Part shown: in pieces, positions 13,410 through 24,753 of the stretch
Layout: every line of letters begins with the position of its first letter
How positions within the stretch are numbered: position 1 is the first letter of the stretch
Assembly: GCA_963978545.1 (NCBI GenBank)
Contig: OZ021732.1
Span: forward strand, 62,038,714 to 62,102,713
Origin: Linyphia triangularis
Lineage: Eukaryota; Arthropoda; Arachnida; Araneae; Linyphiidae
DNA length: 64,000 bases
Direction: 5' to 3'
The notes under the pieces: model-generated
The model's input: the letters and a program-made list of their open reading frames with translations, nothing else
Database searches by the model: none
Told to the model about the DNA's origin: nothing
Made by a program: the position numbers and the translations under genes

Positions 13410-14152
13410 CTTAAGGGGACTTGGTACCCCTTGTTTTCGCAATAAATAATAAAAATATCAATTTTCTATTTTTTGCGTGTTTATAATCTTTGAAACCATC
13501 TTCTTATTCTGACAAGTTTTGGAGCTGATCCGATTACTGCAATTTTAGAAAAACTATATTTTTATTGTGAATTTAGTATTGCTGCAATAGCTTCTTTGAT
13601 ATTTAAAACGCATTTTTCTCAGATCGTGATTTTTGAAATTCCCACCTTACTCAAAATGCTAAAACTTCGGCAAGTATGAATGAAATGACCTGAAATTTTG
13701 TTGTGTGTCATTCTCAATATATATTTGACAAAACTAAGTATGGATTTTTGATTAAAATAAAAACTTTCTTTTCTTACAAATTTAAATGTTGAAAAATACC
13801 CTTTTTTTACTCTGTTTTTTTACTTAAAGGTACAGTAATAATCGTTTTTCTCGAAAACTATTTTACTTATTCTAAATCTGATGCCTAAAAAATTAGAGTA
13901 TATTACTAGGAACATTTAAAAAAAAAATCAGGAAAAATTATTGAAAAATGAAAAAGAAGATAGAATTTGAAATTTGATGAATTTTTTTTAAAAATTTAAA
14001 ATTTTGAAAATTTAGAACCTTATGTGAACTTTTTTTTTTTTTTTAAATAAAATTTAGTTTTTACTTAGTAATATTTCCAAATATGCAAAAATTATAATTT
14101 TAATGGCTAAAATAAAAAAAAAAAGTTTGAAGGGTATCATTTCCCATCAATA
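13410..14152. mobile_element. possible MITE-like element with degenerate terminal inverted repeats
   Basis: The left end reads GGGGACTTGGTACCCCTTG. The right end read in reverse gives TGGGAAATGATACCCTTC, an imperfect inverted pair. A TTAA lies directly before the left end, as piggyBac or Kolobok insertion would leave, but no TTAA follows the right end. The ~740-bp interior is A/T-rich and non-coding, with long T and A runs. It may be a decayed non-autonomous DNA transposon. Confidence 0.35.
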
Positions 14153-14417
14153 GAGGAATTAGGCAATAATGTGTAATAAAATTGCCTTGAACAATCGTCT
14201 GTAAATGTAAATATGATTAATAATTAGATGACCTACATGTGTCATTAACTTTTTCATCTAAAAAAAATCTCATCTCATTATAATTTAATTACTTTTTTAT
14301 AATATGATCTTCCAATTAAGAAAATTTTAAAATTCCACATGATGTACGTACATCCCCATCTAATACATATGTAAAAGTTCATCGAAATCTATCGCTTTAT
14401 CTATCATTGTATCTAAC

Positions 14418-14492
14418 TTATTGCATAATGAGTTATTGCATAATGATTTATTGTATCATGGCTTATTGCATCATGGCTTATTGCATAATTTA
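14418..14492. repeat. 15-bp tandem repeat, five copies
   Basis: Five consecutive units of the form TTATTGYATMATGRN, with the last unit slightly diverged. Several units carry ATTGCATAAT, close to a C/EBP-type bZIP site, so the array may be a tract of repeated binding sites or simply a short minisatellite. Confidence 0.85.
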
Positions 14493-16059
14493 GGTATTTG
14501 AAGATATAAAAAAATGAAGTACGTACCTTTTACAATACGTGAGGTTATGTAATAGTTGTAATTCGTCATGATCTCTCTTGTAAGTTATCGACAAATTTGA
14601 CTTATTCTTAAAAATATTACTGGGTATGTATGCATTTTATTAATTTCAAATGACGTAGGTACGTCCTAATCAGTGACATATGCAACGATAGGCAACTATT
14701 GTATTGAATATCGTTATATTTGTTATGATCATCTAAATTTTAACAGTGGATGATAATTTGAAATATTCATTATGATATAAGCTAAAGCGCAGAGGAATCA
14801 TATTAACATATGTTAAGATTTCAGGAAGCTAAGGTTATTTGAAGAATTATGCACTATTAATTATGCACAATTAAGCACTATTTTATGTAAGATTTTTAAA
14901 AAATCTAAAAATAAAGCTGAAAGCCATAGTTTATTAAAATATTTATGTTTTAATATTAATTTTTGTTGTTGTTTTCTCAAGATGTTTTTTTGCTCAAGAA
15001 CAATGCACTAAGGCTAAATACTAAGAGCATTATTACATAAAGTTCAGGATTTTAGATTTTACTTGAAGATATGACTAGTATGGTGTAGTTTGAGTAAGAA
15101 AGGAACACCTTAGGGCCGCGCTTTAAGAGAATATTGCTCTGCATTTTTGACTTGAATGGGAGAAAACTCCAAATGCAAAGTCCTTAAAATTTATAAAAAT
15201 TGAAATAAAACTTAGTTATATGGACATTTTTGCACCAATAAACAATTCAATATACATCGAAAAGGACGTAAATAGTATAGTGTTTAAAGCTACCAATAAA
15301 AGTAACAAAATTAAAAAAAAGCACTGATGCCTAGTAAATTGAAAATAGATTGAAATAAAGCCTCTCCCCCTTCTCCCTTCATCAGAGCTCACACACAAAG
15401 GGCAGATGATCCAAAACAGATTTTTGTTTTTAAATATTAGGAACGTAAAAAATTTTATTTGAAGAAAATTGTTTTGGTTGATAAAAGTACCTTCGATTAC
15501 CAATAAAATTCATTTGTGTTTTATGGTACCGAATGGCTGCTGTCATTAACATAGGAGTTACGATTGGGATAAATCTACTTTTAGATAACTTGCTTAATTT
15601 TGCAATTAGTTTGTAGTACTTGTGAATAACAGTGGAATATACAAAACTTAAATTACTTCAATAAATATTACATGTTTAAAATACTCATTCTAACTCGTTC
15701 TAGAAATGTTCATAAAATCTCAGAAATCTGGGAAGGCAACCCATCTAATACAAATTAGCACTGGATCTTTACTTTGAAGACATTTATTAAAATCTTTGAA
15801 ATTATTCTATTGCAAAAACCCTTTTAATTCTTCAACTGAAAATTAAATATAACTTAACTGGGTTTAAATCAGTACTTCTAAAATATAATTTCTGTATTGT
15901 ACGAAATTCTAAGCGAAAATCCGTGCGTTATCAACTATTCGTTTAAGAAGTTTCCTTTCATCTGATAATCCTAATTCATAATTCCTAAAAATTAAAATGC
16001 CATGCATATTCCAAGCACTTCTGATTTAGTATGAGATGTGTCAATGGTTAAGTGAAAGA
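14493..16059. other. AT-rich non-coding stretch
   Basis: No repeat or gene is visible. A CTCCCCC-type pyrimidine patch lies near 15361-15380. Confidence 0.5.
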
Positions 16060-16270
16060 ACTAATCGATGACTTCTAACGATGAATCAACTTCCTTTTTT
16101 AGAGAAGAAAGGCCTTTCTTAACGAAGTAATCGAATGTCGTCCGGAAGTCATTATCGCTCTTTGATGCCAAATCTCAACCTTAAATCATGACTTTTACCC
16201 TGAGGTTCCAATTGGTAATCTTTTGTGTGCATTGTTTCCTTGTTCCTGGCTCAAAGGTGGGCTTATTTTA
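16060..16270. other. small complex island
   Basis: A stretch of lower AT content with motifs such as GAATGTCGTCCGGAAGTC near 16131 and TTCCAATTGG near 16206. It is non-coding in all frames I followed. It is listed because it stands out from the flanks; function is unknown. Confidence 0.18.
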
Positions 16271-17879
16271 TGATGGCAGGAAAATTGGTATTGTTATGGA
16301 GAAGAATTGTATGGAATTCTGTTGAGTTTTTGCAGCCTATTTTCTGTTTCTATTTAGCCGATAATATACACATTTAGTGCTAAAAGTATTCGAATAAAAT
16401 AATGGCCATTTTATAGAGTTAAGAAAAGATAGTCTCTTGTAGAATGATTCAAGTCAGAAAAATATTTGTAGCAAAAGTGTATATTATCATTGTTAGTGTA
16501 ATTCATTTATATATTTCTATTTATCTCAGTAATGTACTTAAGCTTCATTTGGTTCTAAAGTTACTATAATTAAATATAATTTTTTTTTAAGAAATTGGTT
16601 AGTTCAAATACTATCTCTAACTGTAGTTTTGTATTTATTACTCTTAAACAATATTCTTGCACGTCCAATCTTTAGTATTATTCTAGAAGGTGACATTATG
16701 CACATTGTTGAAAAAATAATTATACATTTCAAGTGAAAATATTTCGATGTGTTTCAACGCATTTAAGTGACTTGTTAAAATTTGAGTTTGAAATTCACAA
16801 TTGTTAGTTTTAAATTTGGATTTTATACACTTACAAAAAATGTGCAGGTACTAACATTTAGATTTCTGTGATACTCTGGAAAATTCCATACAGCAAACTT
16901 GACAACATTGTGCAATAATAAAACATTAAAGACTTGATTAGATGATTAAACTACAGTATAATTCTGTTTTAAGATATTCTGAACTCTAACAATTATTCAA
17001 TCAATGAAAAACTTCTGCATCCTAAACCGTACACTTCCAGACATAAGTTACACTAAATCTTAGATTTAGTTTGTATTTAATATATGTGTCATAGTAGTTC
17101 CAGATAATAAAAATATATTATTATTGTTTTAATCGAATTTTTTATATTGTTAGCTCTGTAATCTAAAAAATATAATAACGATAAGAAATTTTACGATGAC
17201 AATTAATTTTAGGAATTTTCCATCTATACGTGTGGTATTAGGAAATATATTTAATTTTTCGAGAAAATGTTATCCTTCAAAAAAAATCATTTATTTTAGA
17301 CGGAGTCAAGACATAGACTTTTATTTCTCTTTGCATTTTCTTATCATTATTAAAGCATTAACTTCAAAATACAAACGTTTTTAAAGTTCTTTAATATTTT
17401 GTTGTAGCAGAATGTTGTCACGTTTGTTCCATGGAATTTTACAAAGTATCACAGAAATGAAGCCTCCTGCAGATACATCATGTCATTTAATTTAGTTCGC
17501 TTGTATAGATAAACAACTGAATTGACTGCTCCGATGACAATGCAAGGAAAAAACCAGCGTCGGTGGGTTGATGATGATGATGAGTGGATGATTATCCAAT
17601 CACATTTCACTTCTATAGTTGGATGGAAATGCGAGAAACCTTGTAAAATGCTAAAACAGATATTTTTTGCACATTATTACTAATTACGGTCTACTATTTA
17701 CAGTTCTGCTGTGTAAAATCCAAGATTTGTTTTCAATCCTCGGCAATCGGATAATTTTTGTCCATCCAACGATCTGGCAAAGGCTTCGTTTTCCCAGCGT
17801 TAAGCAATCTAGTTGTTTACCGATATCGATGGTTTAGTATGCACCATTTCGACTGTCTATTTCTGTCACTATGAAGTGC
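16271..17879. other. AT-rich non-coding stretch
   Basis: Mostly featureless. A short GATGATGATGATGA run lies near 17571, and 17720-17860 is more complex. No gene is visible. Confidence 0.5.
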
Positions 17880-17889
17880 TTATTACAAC

Positions 17890-18115
17890 CGAATATGCCT
17901 TGAGCCTTGAAATTACGATAAGATTATGAGGTCAAAACCTTATCGTGCATACCTCTCTATCCAACATCACTACACAAACGAAAGAACATTGAGGTCACTA
18001 CCAATTTAATGTGAACCAGTCCTCATTATCGTACGCACCGGCCAGGATCGAACCAACGATATACTTTTCATGAGCTCGGTTCCTTTAATCGCCGGTTACT
18101 GAAGCCCTGCGGATA
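17890..18115 (-). mobile_element. probable degraded tRNA-derived SINE
   Basis: On the minus strand the sequence contains GGTTCGATCC (plus 18045-18054), a good RNA polymerase III B box. An A-box-like CGGCGATTAAAGG lies about 40 bases upstream, and ACCGG/CCGGT pairing resembles a tRNA acceptor stem. The rest of a SINE body would extend toward 17890. I cannot see a poly-A or simple tail, or target duplications. An isolated B-box match is the alternative. Confidence 0.35.
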
Positions 18116-19860
18116 TATCTTGCTATTTTGGTCATTATGACAGATCCCCTAGAGATGGAAATGTTATCTTTTCGAGAGAATTTTCGGCTATTGATTAAGA
18201 TGAGTGGATAACGATTTCAAGGAATGATTTCTTGGTCGGTTATTTAATTTGGAATTTGTTGCTGTCGCCTTATGAATAGTTTTGATTGGTTATTAGTTGT
18301 TGGTCAGAAGTAAAAATGCATCTGAAATTATTTGCTTAAACATTTATATAAAATATGCATCATTAAAAACTTGATAACAATTTTATGCTCTGTCATATAA
18401 ATTGATAAGGAATTATATTGATTCATGTTACAAAATAGAAATCAATTTACAAAAAATTATAGTTATTTGATAAAAACTACGTACAAATTGCTAAGATGTT
18501 CGAAATTTTCAGAAAACTATTGTATTATAATTATATAACACACTTTTGTGTGAATTTTTTTTTCATAGTAACTAGATTAATTGTTGAATATTTTGTCATG
18601 AACGTTATGGTTATAAGCCAAACAATAAAGCGTGCTATTTGTTTTGAATGAAATTATATATATATATTTTCTATTTTCGGGCACATTTACTTCTTTGCTA
18701 TTTCAGGTCGGAGATAAAAAGATAAAAAACCTTTTATTTTAAAAATACCCTTTTAAACAATTTAATTAATGCCTTCGTAATTTACTGAATAGTTTATTTA
18801 TAAATATTTTTACGGCAATTCAGAAGAGGTTCATTGACGTAATATGAAACGTGTTTCTTTCAGAGATCCTCAAAAGAAAGTTAGATAAATATTTTTTTAA
18901 TCATTTAAGGGATACATTACTTAAACCTAAAATTTTTACTTTGAAAGCATCTACGTTAGATCTGATAAAAAAAGATGTGATTAATTCAAAAATCAATTTC
19001 AAATAAATCTGTTTATGTTATGTTTTAAAAAAGTTCCATTGTAATTAGCATTTAAAATATGAAATATCTGGTTTACTAATAAAAAAATCAACGGTTCAAA
19101 AATGTTATTTGACTTTATAACTACTCTAGGAAAGGAAAAAAAATAATAATCTAATATAAATCCATGAGTATTTTTAATTAATTGCCAATTAAATACAAAA
19201 TACTGATACAAAATTTGAAACCAAATTATATTTCAAATGAATATTTGACATTCACTACATGGTATAAAAATACGGGAATAATTATTCAAAATATTGTTAG
19301 CACGTTTGCTGGTTATACTTATTGAATAATTGATGTTGTAGTAGTAACTAAGAAAATTAGAAACATTCTAAGATGAAATTCTTTCCTTTCAATCCTTATT
19401 TTTAACTCAACATTTTTAGTTTAAATTACAACTCTGAAGGAATTCATAATCGCAAATCCAATTAAAATGTTAAATTACCAAAAAGTTTTTCTGGATAACA
19501 CTTGTAATTTTATGTTAAGAAGAATGTAAATGTCGTTCCAGAAATTCAATAATTTCCATATTTTTTTTTTTTATACTTTAGTTTTTGACTTAAGATAAGT
19601 GCACCAAATAATGAAAAGCTAATTTTCTGGGTCCATTCCACCATTCTACCATTTTAGCTTCCATTTAAAAAATCTGCTCCAAACTTGGCATAATTTTATA
19701 ATTAAAAAAAAAGAAAGAAAAAAAAAAAAAAAAAAGGTTATTGAAAATTCAATTTTCTAAAATACAGCCGCTGACCTTTTACAGGCTATACTGTTCCCAA
19801 TAAAGTCTTATAGTCTCTAACGTAATTTTAAATTAAATAAAAAATATTTTCTTTACATGC
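18116..19860. other. AT-rich non-coding stretch
   Basis: Holds A/T runs (19561-19572 T-rich, 19705-19736 A-rich) and nothing else that can be supported. Confidence 0.5.
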
Positions 19861-20176
19861 AAACAGCTCTTAATAATTAAAAACTCACAAATGAGGTAAA
19901 TAAAATGATCAATTAGATCGTGTTCAATGAAAAAGTTCCTAATTACAAAAAAAATAAATTTAGGCCTCACAATCGGGGGAAATAAAACTATGTATATTTT
20001 TCTTTTTTAATGAAAAAAAAAAAGTTCTTACTTATAAAAAATAAACTTAGACTTCATAATTGGGCAAATAAAATTATAATTTTCTCTTTTTCAATGAGCA
20101 AGCTCTTAATCATAAAAAATATATTTAAACCTCAAAACCGAGACAACTAAAATTATATATATTTCCTTTTTCAAGA
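19861..20176. repeat. degenerate ~80-bp minisatellite, four copies
   Basis: Four diverged units starting near 19861, 19931, 20020 and 20099. Each has an AGYTCYTAATNAYAAAAA-like block, then a CTCANAATNGRGNNAATAAAA-like block, then a T-rich spacer ending TTCAATGA or TTCAAG. Unit divergence near 25% by eye makes this an old array. Confidence 0.65.
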
Positions 20177-20739
20177 TTATTTTCAAGCTAGACATTATTT
20201 GCATGCACCTGAATTAAGCCAACAAGTTAGTTCGCATGGTAGGTAAATATAATCAATTAGAGAATTTTATTTATTAGCTTGTTATCATAAGTAACCATAT
20301 TTGGTGCACCTACTTTATATTCTTTTGAATTACATCACCAACCAATGAAGTTGATTTTGGAGGATTTGGATTTTTCAGTCTTGTATTTTGAATGAAATTA
20401 TATGCCTCAGTATATAACTAAATAAATTAAACGAAGAGTTAATCAGCTGCTGAGACTGTTAGCTGAAAAAAATCCGACATTTTAACTTCACACAATAAGC
20501 CACTTATATTTCAAAAGCAGACATTCAAGAAAATTAATTCAAGCGCCTTCGAAATTTTCTGCAAGTTGTTTACTCAGCAAGCAATATATCTAGAAAGAGA
20601 AACAGCTTTGACAGAATTCAAACATCTTGCAAATAAAAATTTACTAAACTATGCATAGGAGTACAGAAAATTTATTTGTAACTAGGTTCACAAGTCAGTA
20701 TCCGAAAATATATTTTACTCAAAAAGAAATTTAACATGC

Positions 20740-21060
20740 CCATCTTTCAAACATCTTTCAATTTTCCTCAAGAGAGCATCCTTGGATTTTTTTTAACTGT
20801 ACCAACTGGGCTATAAATCTGACGATGGAAAATTAAACCCAGTACTGAACCCATAATTCTGAAGCTGATCGTTATATAATTTCTTGGCGTTATCTAAGAG
20901 AAGCGATAACCGGTATCGTTTTTCACGGTCAATATCCTGCATTTTGTTTTTAAAATATAAATGCGTTTCTGATGAATGTTGCACTAAAGCTTCTTTAGTA
21001 ATTTATTAGCTTTTCATTCTCTGAATTGACTATAAGGGTCAGTACTTTTACGTGAAATGG
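20740..21060. repeat. dispersed duplication, copy 1 (pairs with 22925-23265)
   Basis: This block is collinear with the one 2.2 kb downstream. Shared landmarks are ACTGTACCA, ATAAATCTG, CGATGGAAAATTAAACC, CATAATTCTG, then GGCGTTATC (from 20886), AGCGATAAC (to 20910), TTTTAAAATATAAA, GCTTC and GTACTTTTACRTGAAAT. GTTATC (20889-20894) and GATAAC (20905-20910) form a 6-bp inverted pair with a 10-base spacer kept in both copies. It is non-coding. It could be a duplicated regulatory block or two copies of an unrecognised transposon. Confidence 0.65.
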
Positions 21061-21582
21061 TTGAAGTCAACTAAACTAGAAACTAAACGAAAATAAAAAT
21101 AGGATTTCAATGATTTGAACTTTTATGGTTGCCTGTTATGTGTTTGAATTTTTCATAAAATATATCGAATATTTGTTGTAAAGGTAAGTGTCCGTCTACT
21201 CAATGACCCTATGGCAACGACTTTATATCTGCGGTGACTTTGAAATTAAAAAGTCAACTGACTATTAAAATTTTCTTTCCAAACACACAAAGTAATGTGC
21301 TATTCGTTTTAATTTTGTTGTAATCATTTTTAAATTAAATTCCATGCACAATTGAGATTTTTTCATTGATTTTTTTAAAATAGAAGCATAATGATAGAAG
21401 ATATGAATGTTTTGTAATTGATTTCTCATAAATCTTGCTTACTTATGTCTAAGTTTTTAGATAAGATTTTTGTACTCATAACTCCAAAAACAATATTAAA
21501 TTAACTCAAATTAAAAAAAAAAAAAAATAATAATGATTACTTAAAATATGTATATTTGTGTTATTAGATATTTATATTTTTA

Positions 21583-21649
21583 TATATTTATATTATTATA
21601 TATATTTATATTATTATACATTTATATTATTATATATTTATATTATTTA
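21583..21649. repeat. TA-rich minisatellite (TATTTATATTATTATA-like)
   Basis: About four units of 16-20 bases built from TATATTTATATTATTA. It is low-complexity and easily melted. The Y/I-rich open frame that crosses it is an artefact of the repeat. Confidence 0.8.
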
Positions 21650-22924
21650 CAAGTATTTAAAGGAAATTATAATAATTTTTATCTGTAGTGTAATTTTTTT
21701 TCTCAAACAAGCAACTGCCTTTAAAAGAGTTGAGAAACCCTGTTTTCCTTGAATGGTTCATTTTAGTAGCCAAAGATGACCAACTTAGTGTGTTTTACAT
21801 TGTTACCACCAAAGTAAGCGTATATTTTACAGTGAAAACGTCACATCAAAATTTATTTTAACGAAATTTAAAAACAACAAAACAAAAAAAAAAACACATT
21901 GCGCATTTGTATAGAAATTGCAACGACAAATCGACTTTTTAATTATTGGATTTAATTACTACCATACGAATAGCTACGAAGCTACGATTTTTCATAGGGA
22001 GACACAATCGTGACTATTCTGTTTATTTTCTGAAGTAAGCAAACATTTAGTCATATGTTAGTCTTATGTAATGTGTCTTATTTTTCACGCTGGGTTTATA
22101 AAAGCAACATCTGAATGAGTAACTGTCCGTCTGTTTGTCTGTCAAGCTATTAACCGTGCTGTTCCTCTTTTTGAAAGAGCTGAATCAATAGTAATGATTT
22201 TCAAAGGTGTTCTACATGTATCTGAAAGTCTACACTAAAACTCAAACATGTGCAAGGGTCTAAAAGCTCAAATATGGAGATTTTCTTTTTTTACAACATT
22301 GTGATAATGGAAAGTGGTTGTCATAGTTAAGGTTGGCACAGTTTACAAAAGTGAATATAAATTGGTGAACACCCTTTAATTTTAGTTTTCCAGTTTAAAA
22401 GAATATTTTTACTTTCAATAAATTTTTATTTAATTTAAAATTATTATTTTTGGTTAATAAATAATGTAGTGATGAACTTATACAAAGGCTACATTCTTTT
22501 ATCTGTCATGTAAGAGATCAACATTATTAAAACTAAAAATTAACTACATTCTCTCTAAAACTGCCACCAAGATCGTCAATTTGGAAAGCATTTGAGTTAT
22601 TTAATATTGCCAAATTGACAATAGTAAATATCCTTTTCCTATATTTCTCGATATTTTTTGGATGAAAATGTTCAGAGCCCCTTGAGACTTCAATAATTTT
22701 TTTGTTTTTTCTAATACCATTATTGAGACCAAGTCTGTAAACCTAAAGGAGCCTAATATATATAAAATATAATTTAAAATACAAAATTGGTTAGCACTCG
22801 TAAAATTTCATTGATTTAAATTTAACAAAAGTTAATGAAGAAAACTTTATTCCAAAGTTAAATTTATTATAGAACATTGGATCCCTAAATCTCTCGAAGA
22901 AATTTTCACAAAGTCATTCTCTTT
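21650..22924. other. AT-rich non-coding stretch
   Basis: Contains a GTCCGTCTGTTTGTCTGTC run near 22125. That is reminiscent of the GTCTG run near the 5' end of the Helitron-like element at 48 kb, but nothing else nearby matches. Confidence 0.5.
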
Positions 22925-23265
22925 AAAGTACCTTCAAGTTCTCACAACAGAGTTTTCTTGGCTTACTTTTTCACTGTACCAGTCGATAAACAGGATATAA
23001 ATCTGTCGATGGAAAATTAAACCTTGCTGCAAACACATAATTCTGGAACTGAACGTGGCCGTATTTTCTCGGCGTTATCTCTAGAAAGCGATAACGGGTG
23101 TCGTATCTCAGGGAAAAGCCGGAGCCTTATCGTTTTAAAATATAAAGCTATCCTCGAAAATACGGAAGTGAAGAAAGCTTCAATTTTCTGACAAGCTTTG
23201 GAAGTCTATGATAGGCTTTTCTCACCAGAATAAACTGTTCCTGGGTAAGTACTTTTACATGAAAT
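22925..23265. repeat. dispersed duplication, copy 2 (pairs with 20740-21060)
   Basis: Same orientation as copy 1, with somewhat higher GC around 23050-23130. The GTTATC (23074-23079) / GATAAC (23090-23095) pair keeps the identical 10-base spacing although the spacer bases differ (TAAGAGAAGC in copy 1, TCTAGAAAGC here). Confidence 0.65.
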
Positions 23266-24123
23266 TCGGCCGTGCGTGGTGCTATTTAACTTGGCGGTAT
23301 TTGGCGATATTGGTGAAGCTTTTGTATGTGGTTGGATTTCATTTAAAAGTGCATTTGATTATATGATTTAAAATACGAAAGGAAAATGTGTGATAAATAA
23401 CTTTTTTTTTATTATTTAAGGCAGTTAGCGTCTTTTTTTTTTTTTAATTTTTTTTTTTTATATAAATTTTTTTTTATGCCAAACGTGGTATATGCATTTA
23501 CTTTAAAGCAATTGATAGTTCAAAAAGTTGTTTTTTTTACTAAAGAATACTTTTGCTTTAAACTTCAAACACTTTTCTTCCACATTTTATAATCTTTCGT
23601 TTTTGTAAGTTGAAAATTAAGTAGATTTCTCTACTTTATGACATTTGATCTTTTTACTTAAATGATTAAAGATTACCTTAAAAAGTATTTTTATTAATAT
23701 ACTCGTTGTAGTAAACACTAGTTGCATGACCTCTAGTTGCATCACAAGGAAAAAAATCATGTGCTAGAGGGTTAATGAATTTTGTGATTGAAGGTTAAAA
23801 TAATATCTTAAATAACTTCAAAAAATATTTATTGCGATACATATTTGAGCATTGAACATTTTGATTATTAAAATATTTCTACAAAAGAAAAAAATGCTTA
23901 TTTTATCAATAATCATCCAGGTAAATTTAAAGTATATTATTCTTGCTTATTCCATTTCAATCGATAGTAAATATGATACTTTTGTGAAGTTGTTTACTAA
24001 TTTACTGACGTCTTTATCACGAGAAAAGAAATTTATAATATTTTCAATGAATTACGGTATTTAGAATATATGAAGTTTCTTAATACTTTCACAAATTTCA
24101 TTATTATTACTGTTGTTTTTATT

Positions 24124-24125
<2 letters not shown>
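23266..24125. other. T-rich non-coding stretch
   Basis: 23401-23475 is dominated by T runs on the plus strand. No gene is visible. Confidence 0.5.
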
Positions 24126-24363
<238 letters not shown>

Positions 24364-24680
24364 CTTCCGGTTATTATTGTTGAATCATTACTATTAATAT
24401 TACAATTTATATTATTAATATTATTTTTACAGCTATTATTTTTAACAATAATAGCAATAGCAGTAATAAGGTTATTATTATTATTAATATTTATTGTTTT
24501 GCTTTACCTCCAGCTTTTTAGAGATTTGAAAACTTCCTGATATTCGAAGACAATAGTAAGTACTTACATTTATTCAAAGATAAGATAAAGTATTATCGTC
24601 CTCAAATATCCATTAGGAAACAAAAATTTGGATGTCACAGCAAGTGCTACTAATATGCTGCTCCTATTGCGGTACAGTAC

Positions 24681-24753
24681 AAAAGAAAAAGAGAAAAAAA
24701 AAAAGAAAAAAAAAAGAAAGAAAGAAAAAAGAAGAGGGGGGGGGGGGGGAAAG
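24681..24753. repeat. 73-bp pure purine tract with G(14)
   Basis: Every base from 24681 to 24753 is A or G. A-rich with GAAAG steps first, it ends in 14 consecutive G (24736-24749). Such polypurine tracts can form triplex (H-DNA) and the G run can form quadruplex between molecules. The Lys-rich and Pro/Phe-rich open frames across it are artefacts. Confidence 0.9.

Noticed and set aside
18160..18215. Third GTTATC...GATAAC pair
   Set aside because: The spacing is over 40 bases and the flanks do not match the 20.7/22.9-kb blocks.
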